Source: SHAN690 sp038131955
Lineage (GTDB): Bacteria > Bacteroidota > Bacteroidia > Flavobacteriales_G > Salibacteraceae
NCBI GenBank assembly: GCA_038131955.1
Contig: JAYPQK010000003.1
Coordinates: 1 to 64,000, forward strand
Direction of reading: 5' to 3'
DNA: 64,000 nt
Position 1 is the first letter of the stretch. The number at the start of each line of letters is the position of its first letter. Positions 26,698-35,458 of this stretch are shown in pieces. A program made the translations under genes and the position numbers. A model generated the notes under the pieces. The model was not told where the DNA came from. It did no database searches and worked only from the letters and a program-made list of their open reading frames with translations.

Positions 26698-26836
26698 CGT
26701 CCCCTCTTGAGAGGGGTGCCGAGGGACGAGGCGGGGAGTGTTAGAATGACGCTAGTCACCTAACGATGAATTTCGTAGTTGACCTACACACCCCGTCCCC
26801 CAACAAGTCGGGGTCCACCCCTCTCAAGAGGGGAAA
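26698..26836. repeat. Composite inverted repeat, copy 1
   Basis: Two GC-rich arms face each other. The left arm starts with the palindrome CCCCTCTTGAGAGGGG (26701-26716) and runs into TGCCGAGGGACGAGGCGGGG. The right arm (from about 26787) reads ACCCCGTCCCCCAACAAGTC and ends with CCCCTCTCAAGAGGGG (26818-26833). Between the arms is a short unique spacer carrying GACCTACACAC at its right edge. The same two arm types occur at 37737-37857 in the reverse order and orientation, so the two loci are inverted copies of one element. Confidence 0.7.
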
Positions 26837-26889
26837 GCAAAGAAAGAGCCTCCATTCAGATTTGACCGGAATTCTTCGTGAACACACCT

Positions 26890-26937
26890 TTCCGTCTTTG
26901 CGTCTTTGCGCCAACCTCTGCGAACTTCGCGTGAACC
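26890..26937. repeat. CTCTGCG dispersed repeat, copy 1
   Basis: TCTTTGCGTCTTTGCG followed by CCTCTGCGAACTTCGCGTGA. Variants with the core CTCTGCGnnCTnnGCGTGAA occur near 37913-37937 and 41041-41083, always in gene-free spacers beside GC-rich inverted repeats. I recall similar text in intergenic DNA of many Bacteroidota genomes; its role is unknown. Confidence 0.55.
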
Positions 26938-27037
26938 AAACGAAATTTCCGAAAGAGTAGACTGTCAAATACTCCAAGAACCTCGTCATCTGATTGTCTC
27001 ATTATCTAATTGTCTAATCAACTAATCTTCTCCTTTA

Positions 27038-27130
27038 GGGACGCCTATGGTGCCGCACTAATCTTTCCCGAAGGGACGCCTTCGGCGCTGCACTAATCTT
27101 TTCCCGAAGGGACGCCCATGGTGCTGCACT
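27038..27130. repeat. Tandem repeat of 35-36 bp, about 2.7 copies
   Basis: Units begin with GGGACGCC at 27038, 27073 and 27109. Each reads GGGACGCC, a variable 4-base step, then GGTGCCGCACTAATCTT or a close variant, and ends in CCCGAA. There is no unique spacer between units, so it is not a CRISPR array. It ends 5 bases before the sulfotransferase-GT start codon. Confidence 0.65.
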
Positions 27131-27134
27131 ACCA

Positions 27135-29057
27135 ATGAAGTCCCATCTTCGCACCATGCTCACCCTAGTCTCCTTCCCCCGCAGCGGCAATACCTTCCTC
27201 CGGAATGTGCTGTTCGAGGTCTATGGCATTTCGTCCAAGACCTATCTACAAGACGGACACGGACCAGATGAAGCATGGCAAGAAGCACTGGTGGTCAAGA
27301 CCCATCACCTTCCCGACGAGCTACCGACCGAATTGACCTCCCGTCCCATCGTATACCTCGTACGCGACGGTCGCGATGCAGTAGTTTCCTTCGCCCACCA
27401 CCGCAAAGACGTTGTCGCCCCCGAAAGCGACTTCCGCCAAAACCTGAAAGAATCCATCTACTCCGCTGAGGGGAGTCACTTTGGGGGATGGAGTAAACAC
27501 GTAGAGACCTGGCTGCCCAAAGCGGCTGTGATGATCCGATTTGAAGAATTGATCCAAGATCCGATTGGACAGTGCGAGCGACTCAGATCAGTGATGGATC
27601 TTCCAGCTCCGAATCGAGATAAACTGCCGACGTTTCAAAGCCTCAAGGAAGGAATCCCCGAGTACGGCTCGGGAAAATATACCCACGATGGGGCTCTTGC
27701 CCAGCACTGGTTTCGCAAGGGTCGCTCCGGTGGTTGGAAGGAAGAAATGACCCAAGCTCAGGCCGACCTGTTTTGGCACCTGCACGGTGAGACCATGGAG
27801 CATGGCGGCTATAGCTACGAAGGGGGCATTTTTGATTGGAATCAATACTCAAGCGAATCCAAACGCTCGTTGCTCATCGAGGGAACGAAACTGGCCGAAC
27901 TCTTCGTGGATGGCATCGGTCGCTATGTGCGTGAACTCTTGCATGCGGCCAAACGATTCCCGTCGGCAAACTGGGAGGTCGAAGTGGCTATCTCAGGCGA
28001 TAGCTATGCACTTGATGAAGCTTTGAAGTTTACCGCAGACGAGCCGCGACGAGACAGTTGGTTTCAATTGGCAAAAGGATTGGCTCGGACGATCCTGCCA
28101 AGCCCAGGATACCAATGGTTGGCTAGGAATATGCCACGGAGTAAGGTATCCGTACGAGCCACCGGGAAGTCAAAGAAAACCTTCGACCACGCCTTGCTCA
28201 CGCTGCCCCAACATGCGGCTTTTCTATCTTCCTTTTCGTTTCATGGCGCTACCGCCGTCATTCACGATGCTACTGATCAAACGCATCCGGAATGGCATGA
28301 AGAAAACAACATCCTCCGCTCCACGGAAGGTTGGCGTTGGATTGAGACCCAAAGGTGTAAAGTCATTGCCGTCTCGAAGTCGACCCAACACGACCTCGAT
28401 CAGCGGGGAGTGCGTTCAGAAGTGGTCTACGAAGGGGTCGACCGACGCCGGTTCTTTCCGATCCAAAATGAGCACCTGAAAAGCCTCGTTCGCGAACGGT
28501 ATCAATTGCCCAAGGGACCATTCCTATTGAGCGTGGCGACGATCGAACCCCGAAAGAACCTCCAACGACTGATCGATGCCTATGCGAATTTGCCCGATGA
28601 GACTCGCTCCGCATTTCCTTTGGTACTCACAGGCAGAAAAGGCTGGAAGGACCGATTGGATATTCCTACTTCTTGCCGAGACCAGGTCATCCTCACGGGC
28701 TTCGTGAGAGAAGACCATCTACCTGCCCTCTACACCATGGCGCATGGTTTCTGCTACGTCAGTCTGTATGAAGGATTCGGACTACCGGTGCTCGAAGCAA
28801 TGGCCTGCGGTTGTCCCGTCTTGGTTTCCAATACAAGCTCACTACCTGAATTGGTCGGTGAGGTGGGAATTCAGTGCGATCCAACCTCCTTGGACAGCAT
28901 TCAAATTGGACTGGAAGAATTGATCAAAGTGGATCGACTTCAAGAAGAGATGTCCATGATGAAGCAGACCTGGCAGTTCACGTGGCGAGAGAGCTGGCTG
29001 CAGAACCTTCAGGTGATTGCTGATCAAAGTAGAGATACATCATTACAAAGGCCATGA
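27135..29057 (+). CDS. Fusion protein: N-terminal sulfotransferase, C-terminal GT4 glycosyltransferase
   Basis: 640 residues in one intact frame. Residues about 8-225 form a PAPS-type sulfotransferase. The 5'-phosphosulfate loop is LVSFPRSGNTFLRN, then VVKTHHLP, the 3'-phosphate-binding VYLVRDGRDAVVSFAHH, FEELIQDP and the C-terminal HWFRKGRSGGWKEEM. Residues about 250-640 form a GT4 (GT-B) enzyme: HDATDQTHPEWH, VIAVSKSTQHDL, LLSVATIEPRKNLQRLIDAY, VILTGFVREDHLPALY and the nucleotide-sugar site YEGFGLPVLEAMACGCPV. One polypeptide could thus add a sugar and sulfate the same glycan. An alternative start at ATG 27156 (MLTLVSFPRSGN) is possible. The 3' end overlaps the convergent O-antigen ligase gene by 80 bases. 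Confidence 0.9.
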   Translation: MKSHLRTMLTLVSFPRSGNTFLRNVLFEVYGISSKTYLQDGHGPDEAWQEALVVKTHHLPDELPTELTSRPIVYLVRDGRDAVVSFAHHRKDVVAPESDFRQNLKESIYSAEGSHFGGWSKHVETWLPKAAVMIRFEELIQDPIGQCERLRSVMDLPAPNRDKLPTFQSLKEGIPEYGSGKYTHDGALAQHWFRKGRSGGWKEEMTQAQADLFWHLHGETMEHGGYSYEGGIFDWNQYSSESKRSLLIEGTKLAELFVDGIGRYVRELLHAAKRFPSANWEVEVAISGDSYALDEALKFTADEPRRDSWFQLAKGLARTILPSPGYQWLARNMPRSKVSVRATGKSKKTFDHALLTLPQHAAFLSSFSFHGATAVIHDATDQTHPEWHEENNILRSTEGWRWIETQRCKVIAVSKSTQHDLDQRGVRSEVVYEGVDRRRFFPIQNEHLKSLVRERYQLPKGPFLLSVATIEPRKNLQRLIDAYANLPDETRSAFPLVLTGRKGWKDRLDIPTSCRDQVILTGFVREDHLPALYTMAHGFCYVSLYEGFGLPVLEAMACGCPVLVSNTSSLPELVGEVGIQCDPTSLDSIQIGLEELIKVDRLQEEMSMMKQTWQFTWRESWLQNLQVIADQSRDTSLQRP

Positions 29058-30168
29058 ACATCATTCCGGACTGGCGACTGAAATAATTCTCAGTCATCAA
29101 CAACAGTCCGGCGTATAGCAAGAATGCGATCAACGTGGATTGTTTTCTTCGAATGGCCTGAATGAAGAGCCAGATGAAGAAAGTTAAAAAGAGCAGGGCA
29201 GAGAAGACCCCTCCGGTCAGCATGAAATGCAAGTACTGGTTATGACTATTGAACTCCGTTTCGAAGAATTCTACCTGACCATAGCGCTCGTAGCAAGCAT
29301 CCAATGCAGCCCTCGTATTTCCCGTACCCACACCCATCAACCAATGTTCGCTCGCGATATCGATCCCGCATTTCCAGATGCCTATACGCAGTTCAGTAGA
29401 ATTCAACCATTGTCCTTCCTGATAATCTAGATTCAAGGTCACCAGTTCACCAAACCTCGCTTTGAGTCCGGGGTTCAACATGATGTTTCCAGCCATGAAC
29501 ACGACCAGCATTCCGGCCATCCCCAATCGTTTCCATGTCCCTTTCACTTGCTGAAGGATCATCCATCCTATTACAGCGACGAACCCAATGAATGGCATTT
29601 TACCTCCAAAGAGGACCGCCATGATCACCAGCGTTCCGACCGTCAATTGACGATAGCGCACAGGCCAGGATCTTTCCAGGACGATCCATATTCCCGACCA
29701 TAGCCATACTGCACTGACATAGGTGGGGTGCACACCAAAGATGTCGCCCAGTTGGTCGCGCATGAATTGAGAGAAATTATCGGCGGTCGCATGGTCACTA
29801 AGGACAAAGACGCTCAAGACCACCACGGCCTGAGCCAGCGAATTCAGCGCCAGAGCGGTAGGGAAATGTCGTCGCTGTTCTCCGGTTCGGAAATACAATA
29901 ACGCCCCCAACCACGTAGCCCAAAGTTGAACTTCCATTTCGCCCGCTGAGGTGAATCCGTGCACAGCCCAACCCACAAGGATTAAAACGGCAGGAAGCAA
30001 AAGAATAAGCTCCTTCAGAGATGGAAGGAACGCTTTTCTTTTCCGAACCAAGGTCAGGACGATGAGTCCGATCATGGAGATGGAAGACACCGCATTGGGC
30101 CAAAAGAGAAATCCGGCCATGGCGTAGATCAGAGCGATCTCCAATTGGTCAAGCCACCGTGTCGGCAT
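28978..30168 (-). CDS. O-antigen ligase/polymerase family membrane protein
   Basis: 396 residues with about ten hydrophobic segments. A large periplasmic loop between about residues 250 and 330 contains LRIGIWKCGIDIASEHWLMG, VGTGNTRAALDACYERYG and EFNSHNQYLHFMLTGG, the classical Wzy_C/WaaL signature (R..IW......HP..G.G......H N.yL). Such enzymes either ligate O-antigen to the lipid A core or polymerise repeat units; sequence alone does not separate the two. It lies upstream of and overlaps (20 bases) a GT4 gene on the same strand, and its end overlaps the sulfotransferase-GT fusion. It belongs to the first glycan locus at 27-32 kb. Confidence 0.85.
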   Translation of the reverse strand: MPTRWLDQLEIALIYAMAGFLFWPNAVSSISMIGLIVLTLVRKRKAFLPSLKELILLLPAVLILVGWAVHGFTSAGEMEVQLWATWLGALLYFRTGEQRRHFPTALALNSLAQAVVVLSVFVLSDHATADNFSQFMRDQLGDIFGVHPTYVSAVWLWSGIWIVLERSWPVRYRQLTVGTLVIMAVLFGGKMPFIGFVAVIGWMILQQVKGTWKRLGMAGMLVVFMAGNIMLNPGLKARFGELVTLNLDYQEGQWLNSTELRIGIWKCGIDIASEHWLMGVGTGNTRAALDACYERYGQVEFFETEFNSHNQYLHFMLTGGVFSALLFLTFFIWLFIQAIRRKQSTLIAFLLYAGLLLMTENYFSRQSGMMFMAFVMMYLYFDQQSPEGSAASSLAT

Positions 30169-31261
30169 GTTGAAAACACTTGTCGAGGAAGAAGTTCAGG
30201 AACGACTCACGGAATACCTCGCGGTCGAATTTCTTGGCATGTCGCCGAAGCTTGTATGGGTCGAATTCCATGCGCTCCATGCGGAGAATAGCATCTGCCA
30301 ACGCTTCCGGGTGTTCTCGATGGAAGAATAGCCCGGTTTCATTTTCAATGACCGTTTCGGTGTATCCGCCTTTACCTAACGCGATCACAGGAGTTCCGCA
30401 ACTCTGGGCCTCCAGGCCTGCAATGCCGAAATCTTCGATCGAAGCGTTCACAAAGGCTTTGGCACGCTGCATATAGAAAACGAGTTGTTCTTCCGTCAGC
30501 CACCCCAAGAATTCGATGTTCGGTCCGGCCAGACGACGTAGGTACTTTTCCAACGGACCACGACCTGCGATAAGCAAGCGCTGATTCGGGAGACGATTGA
30601 ACGCCCGAATGATCAGGTCCAGGTTCTTGTAGTCTACAAATCGTGCCGCGGTGAAGTAGTAGTCCTTCTTCTCCTCGTGCAATCGAAGCGCTCAGTGTCC
30701 ACGGGGTGGGTAGATCACCGTGCTCTTCTGCCATACGCGTGCTCGATTCGATCGGCAACAAACTTTGAATTAGCGATGAAATGATCCACCTCCTGCGCCA
30801 TACGTAGGTCCCATTTTCGCAGTCGATTTATCATGAATCGCGCAAGGAATCGCTTCAGGCCTGACTGATAACCGTACTTCTCAGGTAGGTCTCTTCCAAC
30901 CCCAAGCAAAGCGCATCGGCGTGTGACAATAGGAGATGTGGACTTGACCTTCTCTCTTTTGAATGCCCTTGGCAGCCATCCAGGAAGAAGAAATGACCAC
31001 GTCTGATTTGACACATCCAGTCGGCTTTACGGCCTTCGGATAGAGCGGTGCGAGATGCCGATAGTGTCTATGTGCGGAATGGAACTTGCTGAAGAAAGGA
31101 AGCGCACCCCTCTACCTTGAGTGATGCTGCAGCGATCCAAAGTCCATGAAGTTGAACAGCGCAAATACCGACGATGGCTGGATCACATCGATGATCTCCT
31201 TTGCCACTTTCTCGGCTCCTGCCGGAATGGTAAACCAGTCGTGTACGAACGCCACCTTCAT
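30149..31261 (-). CDS. GT4 glycosyltransferase (several frameshifts)
   Basis: About 370 residues. From ATG 31261: MKVAFVHDWFTIPAGAEKVA, the classic GT4 start. In other frames come HLAPLYPKAV, VISSSWMAAKGI (about 31000), SYCHTPMRFAW (about 30920), RMAQEVDHFIANSKFVADRI and, in the long 3' frame, YYFTAARFVDYKNLDLIIRA, RLLIAGRGPLEKYLRRLAG and the donor-site region SIEDFGIAGLEAQSCGTPVI. At least four indels separate these. The E-x7-E motif (EDFGIAGLE) is complete. It probably transfers a sugar during O-antigen or polysaccharide assembly; acceptor and donor unknown. It overlaps the O-antigen ligase start and lies 28 bases downstream of another GT4 gene. Confidence 0.85.
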
Positions 31262-31289
31262 GAGCGAAAAGTAGGCATTGTCAACGGTT

Positions 31290-32270
31290 TCAAAAACGAT
31301 GTGCGAGATCAAGCCATTCTTGGGCTGCTCGCGCATAGCTGTACTGCCGAGGGATGTCCGTTTTAGAAGTGGCATTCAGGGCTAGCTGAAGGTGCCGAGG
31401 CAGCGCCGACATGTTGTCCGCAGCAAAGAAATGGGCGTAGCCTTCGTAAACCTCCTTGTGCACCGGAATGTCAGAGAGCAAGACCGGCGTTCCCAAATGA
31501 AGCGACTCCAAAGGAATCAAGTTGAACCCTTCATAGGCCGATGGGTGAATGACGAGTTCAGCAGTCCGATACAACCAATTCAGCTGGGCGTCTGACGGCC
31601 CTTCGATCCATCGAACTCGAGGGTGATGGGGCAGAGTCACTTTGCCAAAATTCGTGGAGCTTCTTCCTACCACGATCAGGGTAAGTCCGAGTTTTTCGAG
31701 GGTGGGAATAAGAACCTCGGCTGCTTGATCGAATCGCTTTCTAGGATCCAGACTTCCTACCATCAAGACAAAGGGTCCGTGTGAGGTTTCCAACGGAGAA
31801 GGAGGGGTGTTCAATAGGTGAGTATCCACACCGGGCGCGATCACGGTGATCTTTTCTTCCGGCAAACCCAAAACCTCCATCAAGCGCTGCTTACTGTGAT
31901 GCGAAACGGTGACCACATGTCTGGCCTTGCGACTGATCACCGGAAGCAATCGCTGATAATACACGGCAAAAGAGCGACGAAACCAGGTCGGATGCTCGAT
32001 GGCTGAGAGATCATGGATCGTCACGATCTGACGGTCATAGGTGATGGGAGCTGTATTACAGAAATTGAGAAGCAAGGGTTCGCCCTGGTCCTTCAGTGTC
32101 TTTGGTAATTCAAACTGCTCCCATCTTATTCCTGCGAAGCGGCTGGTAGATTGAGGACGAAGAACCTGTTCTTGAGGGAGCTGTAGTTCGAGTAAAACAC
32201 CACGACCATAGCGCTGCACACCCGATTGGATCTGGTGCAGAAATCGTCCGTTGATGAAATGATCATGCAT
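31290..32270 (-). CDS. GT4 glycosyltransferase
   Basis: 326 residues, intact. The N-terminus HDHFINGRFLHQIQSGVQRY replaces the usual G-G motif with SGVQRYG. Also seen are VTIHDLSAIEHPTWFRRSFA, VVTVSHHSKQRLMEVLGLPE, VLMVGSLDPRKRFDQAAEVL, and the nucleotide-sugar region HPSAYEGFNLIPLESLHLGT in which E-x7-E reads EGFNLIPLE. It is slightly shorter than the usual 350-380 residues because the start domain is compact. Same strand and spacing as the following broken GT4 gene (28 bases), so they form one transcript with the O-antigen ligase. Confidence 0.88.
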   Translation of the reverse strand: MHDHFINGRFLHQIQSGVQRYGRGVLLELQLPQEQVLRPQSTSRFAGIRWEQFELPKTLKDQGEPLLLNFCNTAPITYDRQIVTIHDLSAIEHPTWFRRSFAVYYQRLLPVISRKARHVVTVSHHSKQRLMEVLGLPEEKITVIAPGVDTHLLNTPPSPLETSHGPFVLMVGSLDPRKRFDQAAEVLIPTLEKLGLTLIVVGRSSTNFGKVTLPHHPRVRWIEGPSDAQLNWLYRTAELVIHPSAYEGFNLIPLESLHLGTPVLLSDIPVHKEVYEGYAHFFAADNMSALPRHLQLALNATSKTDIPRQYSYARAAQEWLDLAHRF

Positions 32271-32287
32271 GAGGTGCGACGGACCGC

Positions 32288-33559
32288 TTACGGTGCGCAG
32301 AAATTGCGAAAAGCAGCGTCCCCTTTTTCATAGCCATCGTCTACAGCCCGCTTCAATTCGGCGCAAGCTTCCTTGAGTCGGTGGTCAAAGAGTAGGGCCA
32401 ATCCTTTGTTGAACCGGACCTCCACCATGCTTCCATCCCATTGCAAAGCTTCGTCATAGTCTTCGATGGCCTTTTTGTAGTCTCCGAAGAGCAAATGAAT
32501 ATTGCCCCGCATCGCCAGAGCATCTGCATCCCTCGGGCGTATCTCTACGGCTTTGTTTGCGTCGGCCAACGCAGAGGGGAAGTTGCCCAGCATCTTGTAA
32601 GAAAAGGCACGGTTGTAAATCGCGTCAAAGTAGATGCTGTCCCGTTCCTTGACCTTCGAATAGTCTTGAATGGCGCCTTCGTGTCGACCCAATTCAGTCT
32701 TCACCACCCCCCGAGAAAAGAAGCTTTCTGAGATAGCCAACTGCTTCTGAATGGCCTCGTCAAAGTATCCCAATGCCTTCTCGTCTTCATTCAACATCTT
32801 GTAGGTCACGCCTTTGTTGTAGAGCGCCAAACTGAAATCCGGATTGATCTCCAACGCCTTGTCGAAGTGATACAAAGCGGTGTCGTAATCGTTCTGTTGC
32901 AAACGGATCAGTCCTCGAATGTCGTGGGCCAAGGCATTATTCGGACTCAGTTCGCGTGATTGAACCAACGCATCGTCTGCGGCCTCATAGTTACCATCCA
33001 AGAATTCGATCAGGCCCTGCTTTAGGTAGGTGAGGCCCAAGTGGTGCGAGTGAAACAAAAGGTTTTCGATGTCCTTTTTCGCCTTTTCGTATTCGCCAGC
33101 CAAGATGTATCCATCCACCCGGTGGTCGATGAAGTTCATATTCTCCGGATCCATGTTGATCGCCTGCTGGATCTCCTCCAATCCCTCGGCATAGTCGGCA
33201 GAGATGAAGTTGAGCTTGGCGCTACCATCCATCACATAAGCCGAGTACGGATTCATCTGCTTGGCTTTCTCCATGTCCCGCTTGGCCTCCGTATATCGAC
33301 CGACCCGCTGCAGGATCGAAGCGCGCTTCATATACGCCTCCGCATACGTCGGATCCGTAGTGATGGAATTCGTATAACTGAAGATCGCATCGTTGAAAAG
33401 CCCCATCTGAAGGTTGTTGTCACCTTCCTGGATCAACTGCAACGCCCGCATGCGCTGAGCAGATTGCGCGTACATCTCCGGGCCGACAAAAGCTAAGAAC
33501 AGAGTCAGGATCAAAGACCAAAAAGAAACTTGAAAGGGAAGAGGGTAAGTGTTTCGCAT
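32288..33559 (-). CDS. Secreted TPR-repeat protein
   Basis: 423 residues with an N-terminal signal peptide (FWSLILTLFLAFVGPEMYA, about residues 13-31). At least nine 34-residue TPR units follow, recognisable from repeats such as NDAIFSYTNSITTDPTYAEA, YDTALYHFDKALEINPDFSL, YNKGVTYKMLNEDEKALGYF and YKKAIEDYDEALQWDGSMVE. The C-terminus reads AELKRAVDDGYEKGDAAFRN. TPR solenoids mediate protein-protein contacts; the signal peptide places it in the periplasm or at the outer membrane. It precedes the GT4 genes by 17 bases, so it may head this operon, but a role in glycan assembly is only inferred from position. Confidence 0.88.
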   Translation of the reverse strand: MRNTYPLPFQVSFWSLILTLFLAFVGPEMYAQSAQRMRALQLIQEGDNNLQMGLFNDAIFSYTNSITTDPTYAEAYMKRASILQRVGRYTEAKRDMEKAKQMNPYSAYVMDGSAKLNFISADYAEGLEEIQQAINMDPENMNFIDHRVDGYILAGEYEKAKKDIENLLFHSHHLGLTYLKQGLIEFLDGNYEAADDALVQSRELSPNNALAHDIRGLIRLQQNDYDTALYHFDKALEINPDFSLALYNKGVTYKMLNEDEKALGYFDEAIQKQLAISESFFSRGVVKTELGRHEGAIQDYSKVKERDSIYFDAIYNRAFSYKMLGNFPSALADANKAVEIRPRDADALAMRGNIHLLFGDYKKAIEDYDEALQWDGSMVEVRFNKGLALLFDHRLKEACAELKRAVDDGYEKGDAAFRNFCAP

Positions 33560-33599
33560 CGGCAGTACAACGTTGTTTCAACTATAAAAGTACGAAGCA

Positions 33600-33728
33600 G
33601 AATAATGATCAATACTCAATTTTCAATGATCATTGCCGATCGAGAGAAAATTCATAGTCGATACTGCCAACTGGGCACTACCCTAAATCTACCGCGCACT
33701 GCGAACTGCCAACTGCGCACCAAAAAAA
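33600..33728. repeat. Low-complexity tandem-like spacer
   Basis: The 169-base spacer between the TPR gene and the carboxylase gene contains imperfect short tandem text: AATACTCAATTTTCAATGAT, then TACTGCCAACTGGGCAC and GCGCACTGCGAACTGCCAAC followed by TGCGCAC. Units of 7-9 bases built on AACTGC are repeated with changes. Similar text is common in intergenic DNA of this phylum. No gene is seen. Confidence 0.45.
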
Positions 33729-35363
33729 CTAGGTCTGCAACACCCCCACATTATAAGGCTTCACATCCTGCTCATGACTCGCCATCTCGATTCCCATACT
33801 CACGATCGTTCTCGTTTGAAGTGGATCGATGATGCCGTCCACCCAAAGTCGGGAGGCGGCATAGTAAGGTGAGGTTTGCTCTTCGTAGCGTTTGGTGATC
33901 TTGTCTAGTAGGGCTTTATTGTCTTGATCTGAGATCTCTTCACCCTTGGCTTTCAGGGACGCGACTTCGATCTGAAGCAGCGTATTGGCCGCGCTCTTGC
34001 CACTCATCACCGCAATGTTGGCGCTTGGCCATGCGTAGATCAGTCTTGGATCGTAGGCTTTACCGCACATGGCATAGTTTCCAGCTCCGTAGCTATTGCC
34101 CATCACAAAAGTGAATTTCGGTACGACCGAGTTGCTCATCGCGTTCACCATCTTCGCTCCGTCCTTGATGATGCCACCATGCTCCGAGCGCGATCCGACC
34201 ATGAAGCCCGTCACGTCCTGCAAGAAGACCAATGGAATGTTCTTCTGATTGCAATTCATGATAAAGCGAGCGGCCTTATCGGCACTGTCAGAGTAGATCA
34301 CACCACCGAATTGCATTTCGCCCTTGTTGCTTTTCACTACCGTGCGCTGATTGGCCACGATGCCCACAGCCCACCCGTCGATGCGAGCATAGCAAGTCAC
34401 GATGGATTTACCATACAGCGCTTTGTACTCATCGATCTCTGAGTCATCGACCAGTCGCTTGATGATCTCTTTCGTGTCGTAGTTCTTCTCTGAGAAAATA
34501 CCGTAGATCTCCTTCTCGTTGAGTTTCGGCGGCTTGGCTTCTTTTCGGTCGAAGCCCACCTTTTGCTTCGTGCCCATCTTGTCGACAATGCTCTTGATGC
34601 GATCCAAGCACTCCTGGTCATCGGCGCACTTGTAGTCGGTTACTCCTGAGATCTCGCAATGGGTCGTGGCTCCGCCCAAGGTTTCATTGTCTACATCCTC
34701 ACCGATGGCTGCTCTTACGAGGTAAGAACCAGCCAAAAAGATACTTCCGGTCTTTTCTACGATCATCGCTTCGTCGCTCATGATCGGTAGATAGGCACCG
34801 CCGGCCACGCAACTTCCCATGATGGCCGAGATCTGATTGATCCCCTTTGAACTCATTACGGCATTGTTTCTAAAAATGCGTCCGAAGTGCTCCTTGTCCG
34901 GGAAGATCTCGTCCTGCATCGGTAGGTAAACGCCCGCGCTGTCCACCAAGTAGATGATCGGAATGTAGTTATCCATCGCGATCTCCTGCGCCCGTAGGTT
35001 CTTCTTGCCCGTGATAGGGAACCATGCACCTGCTTTCACGGTAGCGTCATTGGCTACTACCACACACATCTTTCCGCTCACATAGCCCAGATAGACCACC
35101 ACACCGCCGCTGGGGCAACCACCGTGTTCGGCATACATGCCATCACCGGCAAAGGCGCCCACCTCGATCTTCGGATGGTCATTGTCGAGCAATTCTTCGA
35201 TCCGCTCGCGAGCGGTCATCTTGCCCTTGGCATGATGCTTCTCGATGCGTTTCGCTCCGCCACCTTCATAGATCTTTTCCAGCTTGCGCTTCATCTGGGA
35301 GATGAGCAACTTCATCTGGTCTTCGTTCTTGTTGAATTCGAGGTCCTCTTTCTTCTTCGCCAT
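33729..35363 (-). CDS. Acyl-CoA carboxylase, carboxyltransferase (beta) subunit
   Basis: 544 residues from ATG 35363 (MAKKKEDLEFNKNEDQMKLL). It is homologous to the beta subunits of propionyl- and methylcrotonyl-CoA carboxylase. The N-terminal half has KGKMTARERIEELLDNDH, GGVVVYLGYVSGKMCVVVAN and YLVDSAGVYLPMQDEIFPDK. Two oxyanion-hole regions are visible: AIMGSCVAGGAYLP in the first crotonase lobe and VMGNSYGAGNYAMCGKAYDP in the second. It transfers carboxyl from biotin-carrier to an acyl-CoA. PPMQDEIFPDK-type text recalls methylcrotonyl-CoA carboxylase, but substrate specificity cannot be assigned. No biotin carboxylase or biotin-carrier gene is next to it, so its partner lies elsewhere. 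Intact and of full length. Confidence 0.9.
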   Translation of the reverse strand: MAKKKEDLEFNKNEDQMKLLISQMKRKLEKIYEGGGAKRIEKHHAKGKMTARERIEELLDNDHPKIEVGAFAGDGMYAEHGGCPSGGVVVYLGYVSGKMCVVVANDATVKAGAWFPITGKKNLRAQEIAMDNYIPIIYLVDSAGVYLPMQDEIFPDKEHFGRIFRNNAVMSSKGINQISAIMGSCVAGGAYLPIMSDEAMIVEKTGSIFLAGSYLVRAAIGEDVDNETLGGATTHCEISGVTDYKCADDQECLDRIKSIVDKMGTKQKVGFDRKEAKPPKLNEKEIYGIFSEKNYDTKEIIKRLVDDSEIDEYKALYGKSIVTCYARIDGWAVGIVANQRTVVKSNKGEMQFGGVIYSDSADKAARFIMNCNQKNIPLVFLQDVTGFMVGSRSEHGGIIKDGAKMVNAMSNSVVPKFTFVMGNSYGAGNYAMCGKAYDPRLIYAWPSANIAVMSGKSAANTLLQIEVASLKAKGEEISDQDNKALLDKITKRYEEQTSPYYAASRLWVDGIIDPLQTRTIVSMGIEMASHEQDVKPYNVGVLQT

Positions 35364-35458
35364 GTGTGGTTTGTTTTCCTTAGAAGGATTCAGCTTCAAA
35401 GATGTTTAAAATGCCGTCATCTTCCGAGAATGCCTTTCGTCGCATTATCTTCGACCCA

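Larger units (their letters stand above)
26579..27134. other. Repeat-rich intergenic spacer
   Basis: No protein-coding signal. In order it holds an imperfect tandem of GGGAGTAG-like units (26631-26665), a composite inverted repeat (26698-26836), a CTCTGCG-type repeat (about 26890-26937), a run of TCTAAT-like units (26990-27030) and a 35/36-bp tandem (27038-27130). Short frames here are by-products of the repeats. Confidence 0.7.

Noticed and set aside
26766..26960. 64-codon ORF upstream of the sulfotransferase-GT gene
   Set aside because: Its translation follows the composite inverted repeat and the CTCTGCG repeat; similar frames arise at other repeat copies.
27038..27130. CRISPR array
   Set aside because: Repeated units of 35-36 bp, but they join directly without unique spacers and only about 2.7 copies exist. 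No cas genes are nearby.
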